A stretch of DNA of 64,000 bases from Pantoea deleyi (GTDB taxonomy: Bacteria > Pseudomonadota > Gammaproteobacteria > Enterobacterales > Enterobacteriaceae): assembly GCF_022647325.1 (NCBI RefSeq), contig NZ_CP071405.1:2232001-2296000 (forward strand), written 5' to 3'. The notes beneath the pieces are model-generated. The model did not search any database, was not told the origin of the DNA, and worked only from the letters and a program-made list of their open reading frames with translations. Within the stretch, counting starts at the first letter, position 1. Each line of letters starts with the position of its first letter. Below are positions 1-12,449 of the stretch, piece by piece. The translations under genes and the position numbers were made by a program.

Positions 1-296
1 GTGCCGGTGCCTGTTGCGGCAAAGAGCCGGTCAGCGATCATCAGGATCGGCTGCTGGAAGCGCTGGAAAACGTGCGGGTCTTCTGCTGGCCGTGGCAGGG
101 CGCGGTAGGCCTGGTCGAAGAGGGAAAAGAGATGACCCAGATCCATGTTATCGATCACTGGTTCTATCTCGGTTCGGTCGACACCCTGGAGGAAGCGCGA
201 AAACTGCAGCGGCCTAAAGGCGGTTTCGACCACGACGGCTATAAAATCCTCTGCCGCCCGATTCTCTCGGGTGCCTACCCTATTCTGCCGCTATAA
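1..296 (+). CDS. cho: Excinuclease Cho, C-terminal fragment (5' end outside window)
   Basis: Open frame entering from the left edge (codons begin at base 3) and ending in TAA at 294-296. The visible ~97 residues contain AGACCGKE, WPWQGAVGLVE, QIHVIDHW, LGSV and DGYKILCRP, which I recognise as the C-terminal part of Cho, the UvrC-like endonuclease that makes the 3' incision in nucleotide excision repair. The neighbourhood agrees: cho next to spy and the ast operon is the arrangement in E. coli. Only the tail is present, so the GIY-YIG catalytic domain cannot be inspected. Confidence 0.85.
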   Translation, partial: AGACCGKEPVSDHQDRLLEALENVRVFCWPWQGAVGLVEEGKEMTQIHVIDHWFYLGSVDTLEEARKLQRPKGGFDHDGYKILCRPILSGAYPILPL

Positions 297-346
297 AAAA
301 AACCGCCGACGCTGCCCACTCACCGTCAGTGGACAACGCCGGCGGT
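295..346 (-). terminator. Rho-independent terminator of spy, shared with the end of cho
   Basis: Inverted arms ACCGCCG (302-308) and CGGCGGT (340-346) enclose a second pairing, CCACT/AGTGG. Read on the minus strand the stem is followed by eight T's (295-302), so it fits spy, which ends at 368. It lies just after the cho stop and may serve both convergent genes. Confidence 0.7.
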
Positions 347-367
347 CTCAGACCGTTAGCTAAGGGC

Positions 368-862
368 TTATTCAGCCGGTTCGGCTGGCGGTGCCATCTG
401 GCCTTCACGCGGGCCTTTCTCTGTCAGACGCTTTTCAAAGTCAGCGTTGTACTGTTTCTTCTGCTCTGGCGTCAGCACGTTATAGAGCTTGTTCTGGGTT
501 TCCAGCATCGTCAGCGCATGCTCTTTCGCATCAGCAGACATCTTCTCTGCCTGTGCTTCTGCTTTGCTCTTATCGAAGCTGTCAGCCGCGATAATGCTGT
601 GGGCAGCACGGCGTTCATCCAGTGACGGGCGCTTCATCTCTTTACGGCTCTCTTTCAGGATGTCGCGCATCTGAGTCTGCTGCGCTTCGGTCAGGTTCAG
701 CCCTCTGAACATCCGATCCATGCCGTGGTGCATAGGCGGTTTGTGCATCGCTTTTTCGCTGCCAGCCGGTGGAGGCGTCAGGTTGTCAGCAGCAGCATGG
801 ACGGCGCTGGCTGCACCAAACGCCAGCGAAGAAGCCAGTAAAAGGGAAGTCAGTTTGCGCAT
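368..862 (-). CDS. spy: Periplasmic chaperone Spy (CpxP/Spy family)
   Basis: 164-residue protein with a clear signal peptide (MRKLTSLLLASS...AVHAA). It is followed by the Spy/CpxP signature of two LTxxQ repeats: LTEAQQTQMRDIL in the first half and LTPEQKKQYNADF near the C-terminus. Spy is an ATP-independent periplasmic chaperone that cradles unfolded proteins as a helical dimer. Translation could be read from 943, but that would bury the signal peptide; the ATG at 862 has an AAGGA ribosome site 8-9 bases upstream. In E. coli it is induced by envelope stress through Cpx and Bae; a Cpx-like box lies upstream here. Confidence 0.92.
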   Translation of the reverse strand: MRKLTSLLLASSLAFGAASAVHAAADNLTPPPAGSEKAMHKPPMHHGMDRMFRGLNLTEAQQTQMRDILKESRKEMKRPSLDERRAAHSIIAADSFDKSKAEAQAEKMSADAKEHALTMLETQNKLYNVLTPEQKKQYNADFEKRLTEKGPREGQMAPPAEPAE

Positions 863-958
863 AATAGTGTCCTTATATTTCATGATAATGACGACAGCAC
901 TCTGTCGCGTCTTCGGAAACAAGCATACGACGCTGAACGTCAACTACTCAGAACCTGA

Positions 959-973
959 GTAAAGCCGTGAAAG
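959..973. promoter_or_regulatory. Possible CpxR box upstream of spy
   Basis: GTAAA-GCCGT-GAAAG resembles the CpxR tandem half-site GTAAA-N5-GTAAA with two mismatches in the second half. It lies ~97 bases upstream of the spy start. Apart from this box and the hairpin at 1094-1136, nothing else is recognisable in 863-1169. Confidence 0.35.
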
Positions 974-1093
974 CATAAAAGATAAAAATCGGGCAATCAT
1001 GAAGAGAATAAGAAGAAAGGCGTGAGGAATTGCAAAAGAGTATGAATTTACAGTGAATTTCGCAGAAATCGTGGAGGAGTGTAAGGGTTCTGA

Positions 1094-1136
1094 CAGGAAA
1101 GCGGAAGACGTTCTGCCGCTTTCCTGCCGGTTTTTT
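1094..1136. terminator. Strong hairpin with T-tract between spy promoter and astE end
   Basis: Perfect 11-bp arms CAGGAAAGCGG (1094-1104) and CCGCTTTCCTG (1116-1126), then CCGG and six T's on the plus strand. The only gene that needs a terminator here is astE on the minus strand, where the T-tract would precede the stem. The orientation is therefore odd; it may act mainly as a 3'-stabilising hairpin for the ast mRNA. Confidence 0.5.
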
Positions 1137-1169
1137 CAGGCTGTGCCGCTCAGCCACGGCAATCTGGCG

Positions 1170-2165
1170 TCAGCGCGGCAGCGCCTGAGTCTGTTCGCCC
1201 TCCTCAATCAGCATCAGCCCGGCCCGCAGTCCGGTGGCCACGTGGGGATTCGGGAACAGCACATACTCCCGCGCCTGCTGCACGTAATACCGTTTATCAC
1301 CCTCCTCTGCCAGCAGGGTCCCCTGCGGGAAGGCGGTAAAGTTCAGCGTGTCCGGCGACATGTGCAGCGTAAAGTGTTCGCTTAAGCGGGTAATCTGCTG
1401 CACCACCCGGTAGTGACGTGGGCTGGCCGTTGCGGCAGGCATCGGTTCACCATAGAGCAGTGCCGCCAGCGCCTGCTGTGCCGCGCGGAACTGACTGAGG
1501 TCGTTTTCGCCGAACGGCAGCGCTTTCCCCAGCTCCAGCGTACAGCTGGCCGCGCCGAAGTGCTCGCAGCTGAAATGGGTAAAGGTGCCGCCCGGCGCAC
1601 GGTGAAACACCAGCGCCTCCAGCCCGGCGGCGGCCAGCCAGTCCAGAAATTCAGGCGGCCAGGGCCGTTCGCTGTGCGGCATCACGCCAAACTGCGTGTG
1701 CCAGGAGCCACGGATCGCGGTGTGCATATCGAGATGCCAGCGCGACTCATCACACGCACCCTGCTGCCAGAACGTCTCCAGCGTCTGCTCCAGCCGCAGC
1801 ACGCGCCGCGCCTCGTCGCAGTCATCGATCTGCTGCCAGCGTCCGCCGAAGAGCCGGTTAATGTCATAACGTACGTAGCGTTTACCGGTGCGCAGCGCGG
1901 AAGGATTTCCCAGAATCACCAGCAGGCGCTGCCGCAGCGGCTTTTCGCCCCGCAGCAGCGCATTGACCAGCTGGCTGACGATTTCAACCGGGGCGGTTTC
2001 GTTACCGTGAATACCGGCGGAGAGCACCAGCGCCTGATTTACCGGCTCGGTCGGCTCCAGAATCAGGATGCCGTGATATAACCATTGCCAGCGAAGATGG
2101 GCCGTTTCACCCCTGCGCTGATGCGGCGCCTCGCCGGAGAGCGTCTGCTGTAAAAAGTCCTGCAT
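1170..2165 (-). CDS. astE: Succinylglutamate desuccinylase AstE
   Basis: 331 residues. Catalyses the last step of the arginine succinyltransferase (AST) pathway: hydrolysis of N-succinylglutamate to glutamate and succinate. It is a zinc carboxypeptidase-like enzyme: AGIHGNETAP carries the His/Glu zinc ligands and LDMHTAIRG the third His. I chose the ATG at 2165 because it has an AGGAGGAACG ribosome site and gives MQDFLQQTL, matching the family N-terminus. A GTG at 2219 overlaps the astB stop and would add 18 low-similarity residues. Last gene of the operon. Confidence 0.93.
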   Translation of the reverse strand: MQDFLQQTLSGEAPHQRRGETAHLRWQWLYHGILILEPTEPVNQALVLSAGIHGNETAPVEIVSQLVNALLRGEKPLRQRLLVILGNPSALRTGKRYVRYDINRLFGGRWQQIDDCDEARRVLRLEQTLETFWQQGACDESRWHLDMHTAIRGSWHTQFGVMPHSERPWPPEFLDWLAAAGLEALVFHRAPGGTFTHFSCEHFGAASCTLELGKALPFGENDLSQFRAAQQALAALLYGEPMPAATASPRHYRVVQQITRLSEHFTLHMSPDTLNFTAFPQGTLLAEEGDKRYYVQQAREYVLFPNPHVATGLRAGLMLIEEGEQTQALPR

Positions 2166-2215
2166 CGTTCCTCCTGTTCGCGATGAGCAGGTGGCGACCG
2201 CTGCCGCCACCGCCT

Positions 2216-7291
<5,076 letters not shown>

Positions 7292-7340
7292 TTTTGTTTT
7301 AAAATTGTTAAGGGATGTTGTAATGCTGTCCTACTGTAAT

Positions 7341-7357
7341 TTGCACTTACCGTGCCA
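7341..7357 (-). promoter_or_regulatory. Sigma-54 promoter of the ast operon
   Basis: On the minus strand the sequence is TGGCACGGTAAGTGCAA. GG and GC are separated by exactly ten bases, matching the -24/-12 consensus TGGCAC-N5-TTGC with one mismatch. The predicted start is about 7331, leaving a ~78-base leader to astC. A sigma-54/NtrC-dependent promoter is known for astC in E. coli. Confidence 0.8.
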
Positions 7358-7419
7358 GCCAGAGAATTTGTGCATAAATCAAGAGGGATAACGTAATATC
7401 AATGAGTTACGCAGCGCCG

Positions 7420-7451
7420 TTATTCACTTAATTTGCATATATAGTGAATAA
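7420..7451. promoter_or_regulatory. Inverted repeat with ATTCA/TGAAT cores, possible ArgR region
   Basis: TTATTCACT (7420-7428) and AGTGAATAA (7443-7451) are perfect 9-bp complements 14 bases apart, centred ~105 bases upstream of the predicted ast transcription start. The cores resemble ArgR half-sites (TGAAT/ATTCA), but they face outward rather than in the canonical TGAAT-N4-ATTCA geometry, so the assignment is tentative. Confidence 0.4.
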
Positions 7452-7585
7452 TTGTCTTATCGCAGCGCCACGGCCGGTTTTTAAATAGCGGAATTATGCA
7501 AATACCGGATGAAATATCGCTTTTGTGATCGCTGATAAACTATCTCTCCAAAAAAACCCATTTTGCGCCCTGTTCTGGCGCGCTC

Positions 7586-7627
7586 TGCCTCGTAACGGTG
7601 CAGAAGCGATTGCACCCGCTGAGCAGA
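7586..7627. promoter_or_regulatory. NtrC-like enhancer pair upstream of ast
   Basis: TGCCTC-N5-GGTGCA (7586-7602) and TGCACC-N5-AGCAGA (7611-7627) each have one perfect half and one degenerate half of the NtrC consensus TGCACC-N5-GGTGCA. They sit ~260-290 bases upstream of the sigma-54 start, a typical enhancer distance. The two perfect halves alone also form a palindrome. Confidence 0.45.
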
Positions 7628-8073
7628 CCGATCTCCATGATCCGGTGAGATTTAACAAAGCATTTTCATTTATTGCGGCACGCGTTGTTTAATTAAGAGA
7701 CACTTTATGGCGTTTTTTTAAACAACGGCAGATTATTCCACCCGGATGAATGCGGACTATTTCCAGCGTGATTATTCTGACAGGAAGCGTTATTTAAAAA
7801 TTGATGAACAGAAATTAATATGCAGGCTAATGGTTAGAGCTTAAGCCATAAATTTTTATTCCCCTGCCATAAATTAAATTTAATCAGGCTGGTGAATTCA
7901 GTGGTTTAAAAACAGACAATCCAGATTAACCTCCATTCCGTAAAATAATTTAACCAATTGAATTTAAATAACTATTTATTAGTAAACTAAAAAAACCAGT
8001 CAGAAGAAAATCTTATTACCTTTGCAGGCCATCGGCTTTATCTCGTCATTATCTGTACAGTGAATATAGACAT

Positions 8074-8093
8074 CACATTTTGTTACGTATATT
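8074..8093 (+). promoter_or_regulatory. OmpR-like box upstream of the porin gene
   Basis: ACATTTTGTTACGTATATT closely resembles the distal (F1-type) OmpR site of E. coli ompF (TTACTTTTGGTTACATATT). It lies ~90-110 bases upstream of the porin ATG. The rest of the AT-rich gap 7628-8073 shows no gene that I can support. Confidence 0.5.
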
Positions 8094-8181
8094 GCGCTTT
8101 GTAATTTTCCGGTTTTATGGCACTTTCGTTGCGCCCCTTTCAGGGGATAATAATAATGAATCAGGACAGGGTAATAATAAA

Positions 8182-9255
8182 ATGATGAAGCGCACTTTAC
8201 TGGCGGCTGTGATGCCGTTACTGCTCGGTCTCGCCTCCGCCCAGGCGGCAGAGATTTATAACAAGGATGGCAATAAGCTGGATCTGGTTGGCAAGATCAA
8301 CGTCTCCCATCTCTTTTCTGACGATGTGAAAAATGACGGTGATACCTCTTCCTATTCCCGCCTGGGTTTCAAAGGTGAAACTAAAATCAACGATCAGCTG
8401 ACCGGCTATGGCTTCTGGCAGTATCAGTACAGCCTCCGCAACTCCGAAGGCAGTGACGCGCAGACCGGCAACCGTACCCGTCTGGGCTATGCGGGCCTGA
8501 AGTTTGGCGAAGCGGGTTCACTGGACTACGGTCGCAACTACGGCCTGGTCTATGACGTGCTGAGCTACACCGATATGCTGCCATTCTTCGGCGGCGACTC
8601 CGGCTATACCGATGCCTTCCTCTCTGGCCGCTCGACCGGTGTACTGACCTGGCGTAACAGCGACTTCTTTGGTCTGGTGCAGGGCTTAAATCTGGCCGCG
8701 CAGTATCAGGGCAAAAACGATCGCAGCAGCAACACGGATGGTGTCCGTCGCTCCAACGGCGACGGCTTCGCCCTCTCCGCCTCTTACGACTTCGATTTCG
8801 GCCTGAGTTTTGCCGGCGCGTTCGCCAGCCTGGATCGCACCACCACGCAGAACACGGCCGCACGCGGTGAAGGCGAAAAAGCGCAGCACTGGGCGACCTC
8901 GGTGAAATATGATGCAAACCAGGTTTATCTGGCGGCGATGTACGGGGAAACCCTGAACGCCACGCCGATCACCGGCGGCTTCGCGAATAAAGCGCAGAAC
9001 GTTGAAGCGGTAGCGCAGTATCAGTTCCTGAACGGTTTCCGTCCTTCGGTGGGCTACGTCTCGTCGAAAGGCAAAGAGATCGAGAATATCGGCGATGCTG
9101 ACATCGTTAAATACACTGCGGTCGGCGCAACCTACTACTTCAACAAGAACATGTCGGTGTATGGTGAATACCGTATCAACCTGCTGAAAGAGAAAAACCC
9201 GCTCGGTCTGGCAACCGACGACATCACCGCGCTGGGCCTGATTTACCAGTTCTGA
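8182..9255 (+). CDS. General outer-membrane porin, OmpF/OmpC family
   Basis: 357 residues: signal peptide [22 protein letters not shown], then mature [17 protein letters not shown]. This is a 16-strand trimeric porin for passive diffusion of small hydrophilic solutes. Constriction-loop region [13 protein letters not shown] corresponds to PEFGGD of classical porins, and the protein ends in the required aromatic (GLIYQF). The ATG at 8182 follows CAGGGTAATAATAAA, very like the E. coli ompF leader, and the double-ATG MMKR start also matches OmpF. OmpF versus OmpC orthology cannot be settled by eye. Confidence 0.88.
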   Translation: MMKRTLLAAVMPLLLGLASAQAAEIYNKDGNKLDLVGKINVSHLFSDDVKNDGDTSSYSRLGFKGETKINDQLTGYGFWQYQYSLRNSEGSDAQTGNRTRLGYAGLKFGEAGSLDYGRNYGLVYDVLSYTDMLPFFGGDSGYTDAFLSGRSTGVLTWRNSDFFGLVQGLNLAAQYQGKNDRSSNTDGVRRSNGDGFALSASYDFDFGLSFAGAFASLDRTTTQNTAARGEGEKAQHWATSVKYDANQVYLAAMYGETLNATPITGGFANKAQNVEAVAQYQFLNGFRPSVGYVSSKGKEIENIGDADIVKYTAVGATYYFNKNMSVYGEYRINLLKEKNPLGLATDDITALGLIYQF

Positions 9256-9288
9256 TGTGAAACGGGGAGCCGGTTCGGATTACCGGGC

Positions 9289-9312
9289 CGGCCTGATGCA
9301 GGGTTCAGGCCG
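9289..9312. terminator. Hairpin between convergent porin and GGDEF-EAL genes
   Basis: CGGCCTGA (9289-9296) and TCAGGCCG (9305-9312) pair perfectly around an 8-base loop. The right arm includes the stop codon of the GGDEF-EAL gene. No T-tract follows on either strand, so a terminator role is only plausible. Confidence 0.35.
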
Positions 9313-10876
9313 CAGGCGGCCTTTCGCCCGGTGACCTGACTAAGCTCACGGCCACCGACTCCTGCATCAGTTCCTCCATATTCGCGGAGGCCAGCAGCGT
9401 GGTGGCCTGCCCGGCAGGAACCGGACGACTGAAGAGATAGCCCTGACCGTAATCGCAGCCGCGCTTTCTCAGCCACCGCAGCGTGGCCACATCCTCAATT
9501 CCCTCAGCCGTGATCACCACATTCAGCCCCTGACAGAGCATCAGCAGCATCTCAACCACTTTTCGCTGCTCCACCCCGTTCACGATGCCCGCGACGAACG
9601 ACTGGTCAATCTTGATCTTGGTGATGCCCAGCCCCAGCAGTGCGGAGAGATTCGAATAGCCCGTGCCGAAATCATCCAGCACCACCCCGATACCGTCACT
9701 CCTCAGCAGATGAATCGCCTGACGCGCATCGTCGGAGATGGCCATAACGTTCTGCTCGGTGATCTCCAGTTCGAGCATGACCGGCCCGGCGTGCTGCATG
9801 ATGCGGGCAAGGCAGGTCGTCAGTGCCGGTCTCAGCAGCTGCTCCGGCGTGATGTTCAGCGACAGGCAGAGCCCGGCGGGCCAGGCTCGGGTCGCACTGA
9901 CCGCATCCTGTAGCAGCGCCACGGTCAGGCTGTCCATCAGCCCCAGCCGCTCAACCACCGGCAGAAACTCCGCGGGAGAGACCGACTGGCCCGATGCGGT
10001 GATCCAGCGCGCCAGGATCTCGAAACCGGTGATGTTGCCGGTACGCAGCGACACCAGCGGCTGCAGAAAGGGAACGATGGCGTGACCGCTGACGGCGGCC
10101 ACCACCTCCTGCTCCATCCTCTCCCGCTGGCGAAAGCGCTGCTCCATATCCGGCGAGAACTGCGCCAGATGCCGGGGCTTGTTACGCTTGGCTTCGTGCA
10201 GTGCCAGATCGGCCGCCCGGACCACATCGGCCTGAGCGGTGCAGGCTGAGCTGGCAATCCCCGCCGAGAGGCTGAGGCAGCTGTGCGGACCGGTGCGGAT
10301 GGCGCTCGCGCGCTGGCAGAGCGTTTCGGCGGCCGCTGAGGCCTGTTCCGGCGTGGAATGGGCGGTAACGAGGGCAAACTCATCGCCACCGATGCGAAAA
10401 ACCTCGCTCGCCGTGCCAGCGAAAACGGTCAGCAGACTGGCCAGCGCGATCAGCGTGGAATCGCCCTGCAGATGGCCGTTCAGATCGTTGATATTCTTAA
10501 AGTCATTGATGTCGAGCAGCGTCAGGGTATAGGGCGTACCGCCTGCGTCGAGCGCGGCGAGATGCGCACTGAACGATCGGCGGTTCATCACCCCCGTCAG
10601 GGCATCGGTGCCAGCCAGCCTGAGCGCGTTTTTTTTCGCGTTCAGCGTTTTGCGGATCAGACTGGCGATCAGCAGCGCCGGAATAATCATCGCCAGGAGG
10701 GCAAACATGGAAGAGGTCAGGATAAACCGCAGTCGCTCGCTGGTTTCAAAATTTGAGTCGTAGCCCAGGCCCAGCAGCCTGCAAAGCCACCCTTCAAGTC
10801 CGAACTCCCACAGCGTGGAGAGTAAAATAATGGTCGCAATATTCAGCACTGCGAGCCAGAAAAGTTTCAGGCGCAT
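9305..10876 (-). CDS. Membrane GGDEF-EAL cyclic-di-GMP protein
   Basis: 523 residues. Two transmembrane segments (about 7-25 and 52-75) flank a short periplasmic stretch and lead into a GGDEF domain (~85-240, intact GGDEF at 163-167) and an EAL domain (~260-505). The EAL signature is EIL (E286 kept). The other phosphodiesterase residues are present: N341, E371-x-T-E374, DDFGTGYS 401-408, K422/D424, AEGIED ~457-462, QGYLFSRP. A phosphodiesterase is therefore likely. No RxxD inhibitory site precedes GGDEF, so the cyclase half may be active, regulatory or vestigial. Monocistronic. Confidence 0.85.
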   Translation of the reverse strand: MRLKLFWLAVLNIATIILLSTLWEFGLEGWLCRLLGLGYDSNFETSERLRFILTSSMFALLAMIIPALLIASLIRKTLNAKKNALRLAGTDALTGVMNRRSFSAHLAALDAGGTPYTLTLLDINDFKNINDLNGHLQGDSTLIALASLLTVFAGTASEVFRIGGDEFALVTAHSTPEQASAAAETLCQRASAIRTGPHSCLSLSAGIASSACTAQADVVRAADLALHEAKRNKPRHLAQFSPDMEQRFRQRERMEQEVVAAVSGHAIVPFLQPLVSLRTGNITGFEILARWITASGQSVSPAEFLPVVERLGLMDSLTVALLQDAVSATRAWPAGLCLSLNITPEQLLRPALTTCLARIMQHAGPVMLELEITEQNVMAISDDARQAIHLLRSDGIGVVLDDFGTGYSNLSALLGLGITKIKIDQSFVAGIVNGVEQRKVVEMLLMLCQGLNVVITAEGIEDVATLRWLRKRGCDYGQGYLFSRPVPAGQATTLLASANMEELMQESVAVSLVRSPGERPPAA

Positions 10877-11315
10877 GCGTTCGTTCCCGGTGTAGAAAAG
10901 TGTCAGAATTCTGTTTTGATGATCAGTAAAACCGGGGTGTCTTTTTTTTATCGCGTGTCTGCTCAGTGGCCGACGATGATCACCCCTCCACGCACGCTGC
11001 GGTCATAAATCATGCGTTCTTACCCGTCCCGATGCGGCGCGCGTCATGCCGCTGTCAGCCGCTGACGGGTTACCGCATTCATCACGATGAATGTTCTATC
11101 GGCAGCGGCGGCCGGATTAACAGGTCCGTCTGATGAAATTTGTGCAGTGCGGCGGCTTTTCAGCGCGGAGGACGGCAATCGCTGTTGTCGGGCAGCGGCG
11201 ATCCGCTAAAAGCAGCCCCGCATCACCGGCTGGGTAAAAGGCTGAAAACTGACGGAAAACCGAAGCGGCAATGCGGCCTGTACAGGCGGTGCGTGCGGGG
11301 TTGCCGCGGGTCAGG

Positions 11316-11344
11316 TTGACTTCAATTTAATTTGACTCAATACT
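11316..11344 (+). promoter_or_regulatory. Sigma-70-type promoter upstream of the OhrR-like gene
   Basis: TTGACT (11316-11321), 17-base spacer, AATACT (11339-11344). The hexamer TTGACT is repeated inside the spacer at 11332-11337, giving a direct repeat that could be an operator. The remaining gap (10877-11315) shows no further gene or RNA that I can recognise. Confidence 0.45.
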
Positions 11345-11533
11345 GTCTGCTCTTTCTGCCGGGTTCACAGCTAAGGGCTTTCCCTTCCGCCGCGCTAGCG
11401 CCTGAAAGCCTTGTGTCTTATCTCTGTAAAGAGACACTGTTACCCTCATCCCGGCCCGGGAAATGCATACGACTTTACGGCCGAAAATGTCCGTCGTCTG
11501 GCTGTTCTGCCCCTGACTCAGTTGAGTAATGAT

Positions 11534-12016
11534 ATGAATAATGAAACCGTGGGGATCTCTGAGACGCCTTCCGCCGTTGCGGCACCGGAAACCATTGACC
11601 AGTTTCTCTGCTTTGCCCTCTATTCCGCCTCACACGCGATGACAAAACTCTATCAGTCACGGCTGAAGCCCCTGGGACTGACCTATCCGCAGTATCTGGT
11701 GCTGCTGGTGCTGTGGGAGAAAGATCGCCTGACGGTATCAGAGATCGGCGCCCGCGTCCGGCTCGACTCCGGCACGCTCAGTCAGCTGCTGAGACGGCTG
11801 GAGAGCGCCGGTATCCTCTGCCGCCAGCGCGACACCGGCAAGGATGAGCGCCGGGTGATCATCTCGCTGACGGATCAGGGCCACCAGCTCAAAGTCGCGG
11901 CGGCGGGTGTCCCGGCAGATATGGTCTCTGTCATGGACACCGCCTGCACTGAACTGGGTGAGCTGACGGCCCGGGTCGCTGTGCTGCGCGAAAAACTGCT
12001 CAGGGCGTTGCCATGA
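11534..12016 (+). CDS. MarR-family regulator of the OhrR type
   Basis: 160 residues from the ATG at 11534 (a TTG at 11522 is an in-frame alternative; the ribosome site is weak). A winged-helix MarR protein: dimer helix FLCFALYSASHAMTKLYQSRLKPLGLTYPQY, wing region LSQLLRRLESAGILCRQRD and DERRVIISLT. LCFALYSASHA contains the Cys at the position of the peroxide-sensing Cys of OhrR, so response to organic hydroperoxides or other thiol stress is a reasonable inference. Unlike most ohrR genes, no ohr peroxidase gene is adjacent. Its stop overlaps the next small ORF (ATGA). Confidence 0.75.
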   Translation: MNNETVGISETPSAVAAPETIDQFLCFALYSASHAMTKLYQSRLKPLGLTYPQYLVLLVLWEKDRLTVSEIGARVRLDSGTLSQLLRRLESAGILCRQRDTGKDERRVIISLTDQGHQLKVAAAGVPADMVSVMDTACTELGELTARVAVLREKLLRALP

Positions 12017-12120
12017 GCCTGGCGGATGACCTGACCGGACGGATCAGCCGGGCGAAAGCGCCTGAGGCGGATCTGATCAGAGGCTGTTCAGCGGAACCGT
12101 TGCCCAGGAGTTTCTTTTGA
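12013..12120 (+). CDS. Candidate 35-residue small protein linking two genes
   Basis: ATG at 12013 overlaps the stop of the regulator (ATGA), and its own TGA at 12118-12120 overlaps the TTG start of the next gene (TTGA). It begins MSLADDLTGRISRAKAPEAD. No family is recognised. The perfect overlap at both ends suggests translational coupling rather than chance, but codon evidence is limited at this length. It could simply be a coupling or leader peptide. Confidence 0.4.
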   Translation: MSLADDLTGRISRAKAPEADLIRGCSAEPLPRSFF

Positions 12121-12317
12121 GTACCCATAAACCGGAAGATATGGATGATGTTCACGCCGTGGTTGGCCACGCCGTCTCCAGCCTGCTGCGGTCAGGCCAG
12201 ACGGCAGGCATACAGGATATCATCACCTTTCTGAGAAATAAGGAAGCGCAGTCCGTCAATGGCCAGAGGGAGCTTTACGCCCGAGCCATTCACATTGTGA
12301 AAAGCCTGGTCAACTGA
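12117..12317 (+). CDS. Small YmgB/AriR-like connector protein
   Basis: 66 residues from a TTG start with AGGAG six bases upstream. The segment DDVHAVVGHAVSSLLRSGQ...IITFLRNKE resembles the helical core of the E. coli AriR/YmgB family (ESAVLGQAVTNLMLSGD...IILSLIHSLE). These are small dimeric proteins linked to biofilm and acid resistance and used as connectors to the Rcs phosphorelay. The similarity is by eye. Co-transcription with an OhrR-type regulator would tie it to oxidative signals. Confidence 0.55.
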   Translation: MSTHKPEDMDDVHAVVGHAVSSLLRSGQTAGIQDIITFLRNKEAQSVNGQRELYARAIHIVKSLVN

Positions 12318-12449
12318 CCCCGGCAGGCGGGCGGCCGTCGCGCGCCTGCTGAGTCGCCTGACGGGCCCCCTCCGGCGCGGTTACGCACTTCCGCACCGCC
12401 CCTTCTGCACCCCGCCCTGATTCTGTGCCTCTCCACGCTGTGCCCGCGG

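Noticed and set aside
948..1157. 69-codon minus-strand frame upstream of spy
   Set aside because: Overlaps the perfect hairpin at 1094-1136, has no similarity, and lies in the spy promoter region.
7596..7616. GGTGCA-N8-TGCACC palindrome as a single NtrC site
   Set aside because: Half-site orientation and spacing are the reverse of the NtrC consensus (TGCACC-N5-GGTGCA); it is better explained as the inner halves of two adjacent degenerate sites.
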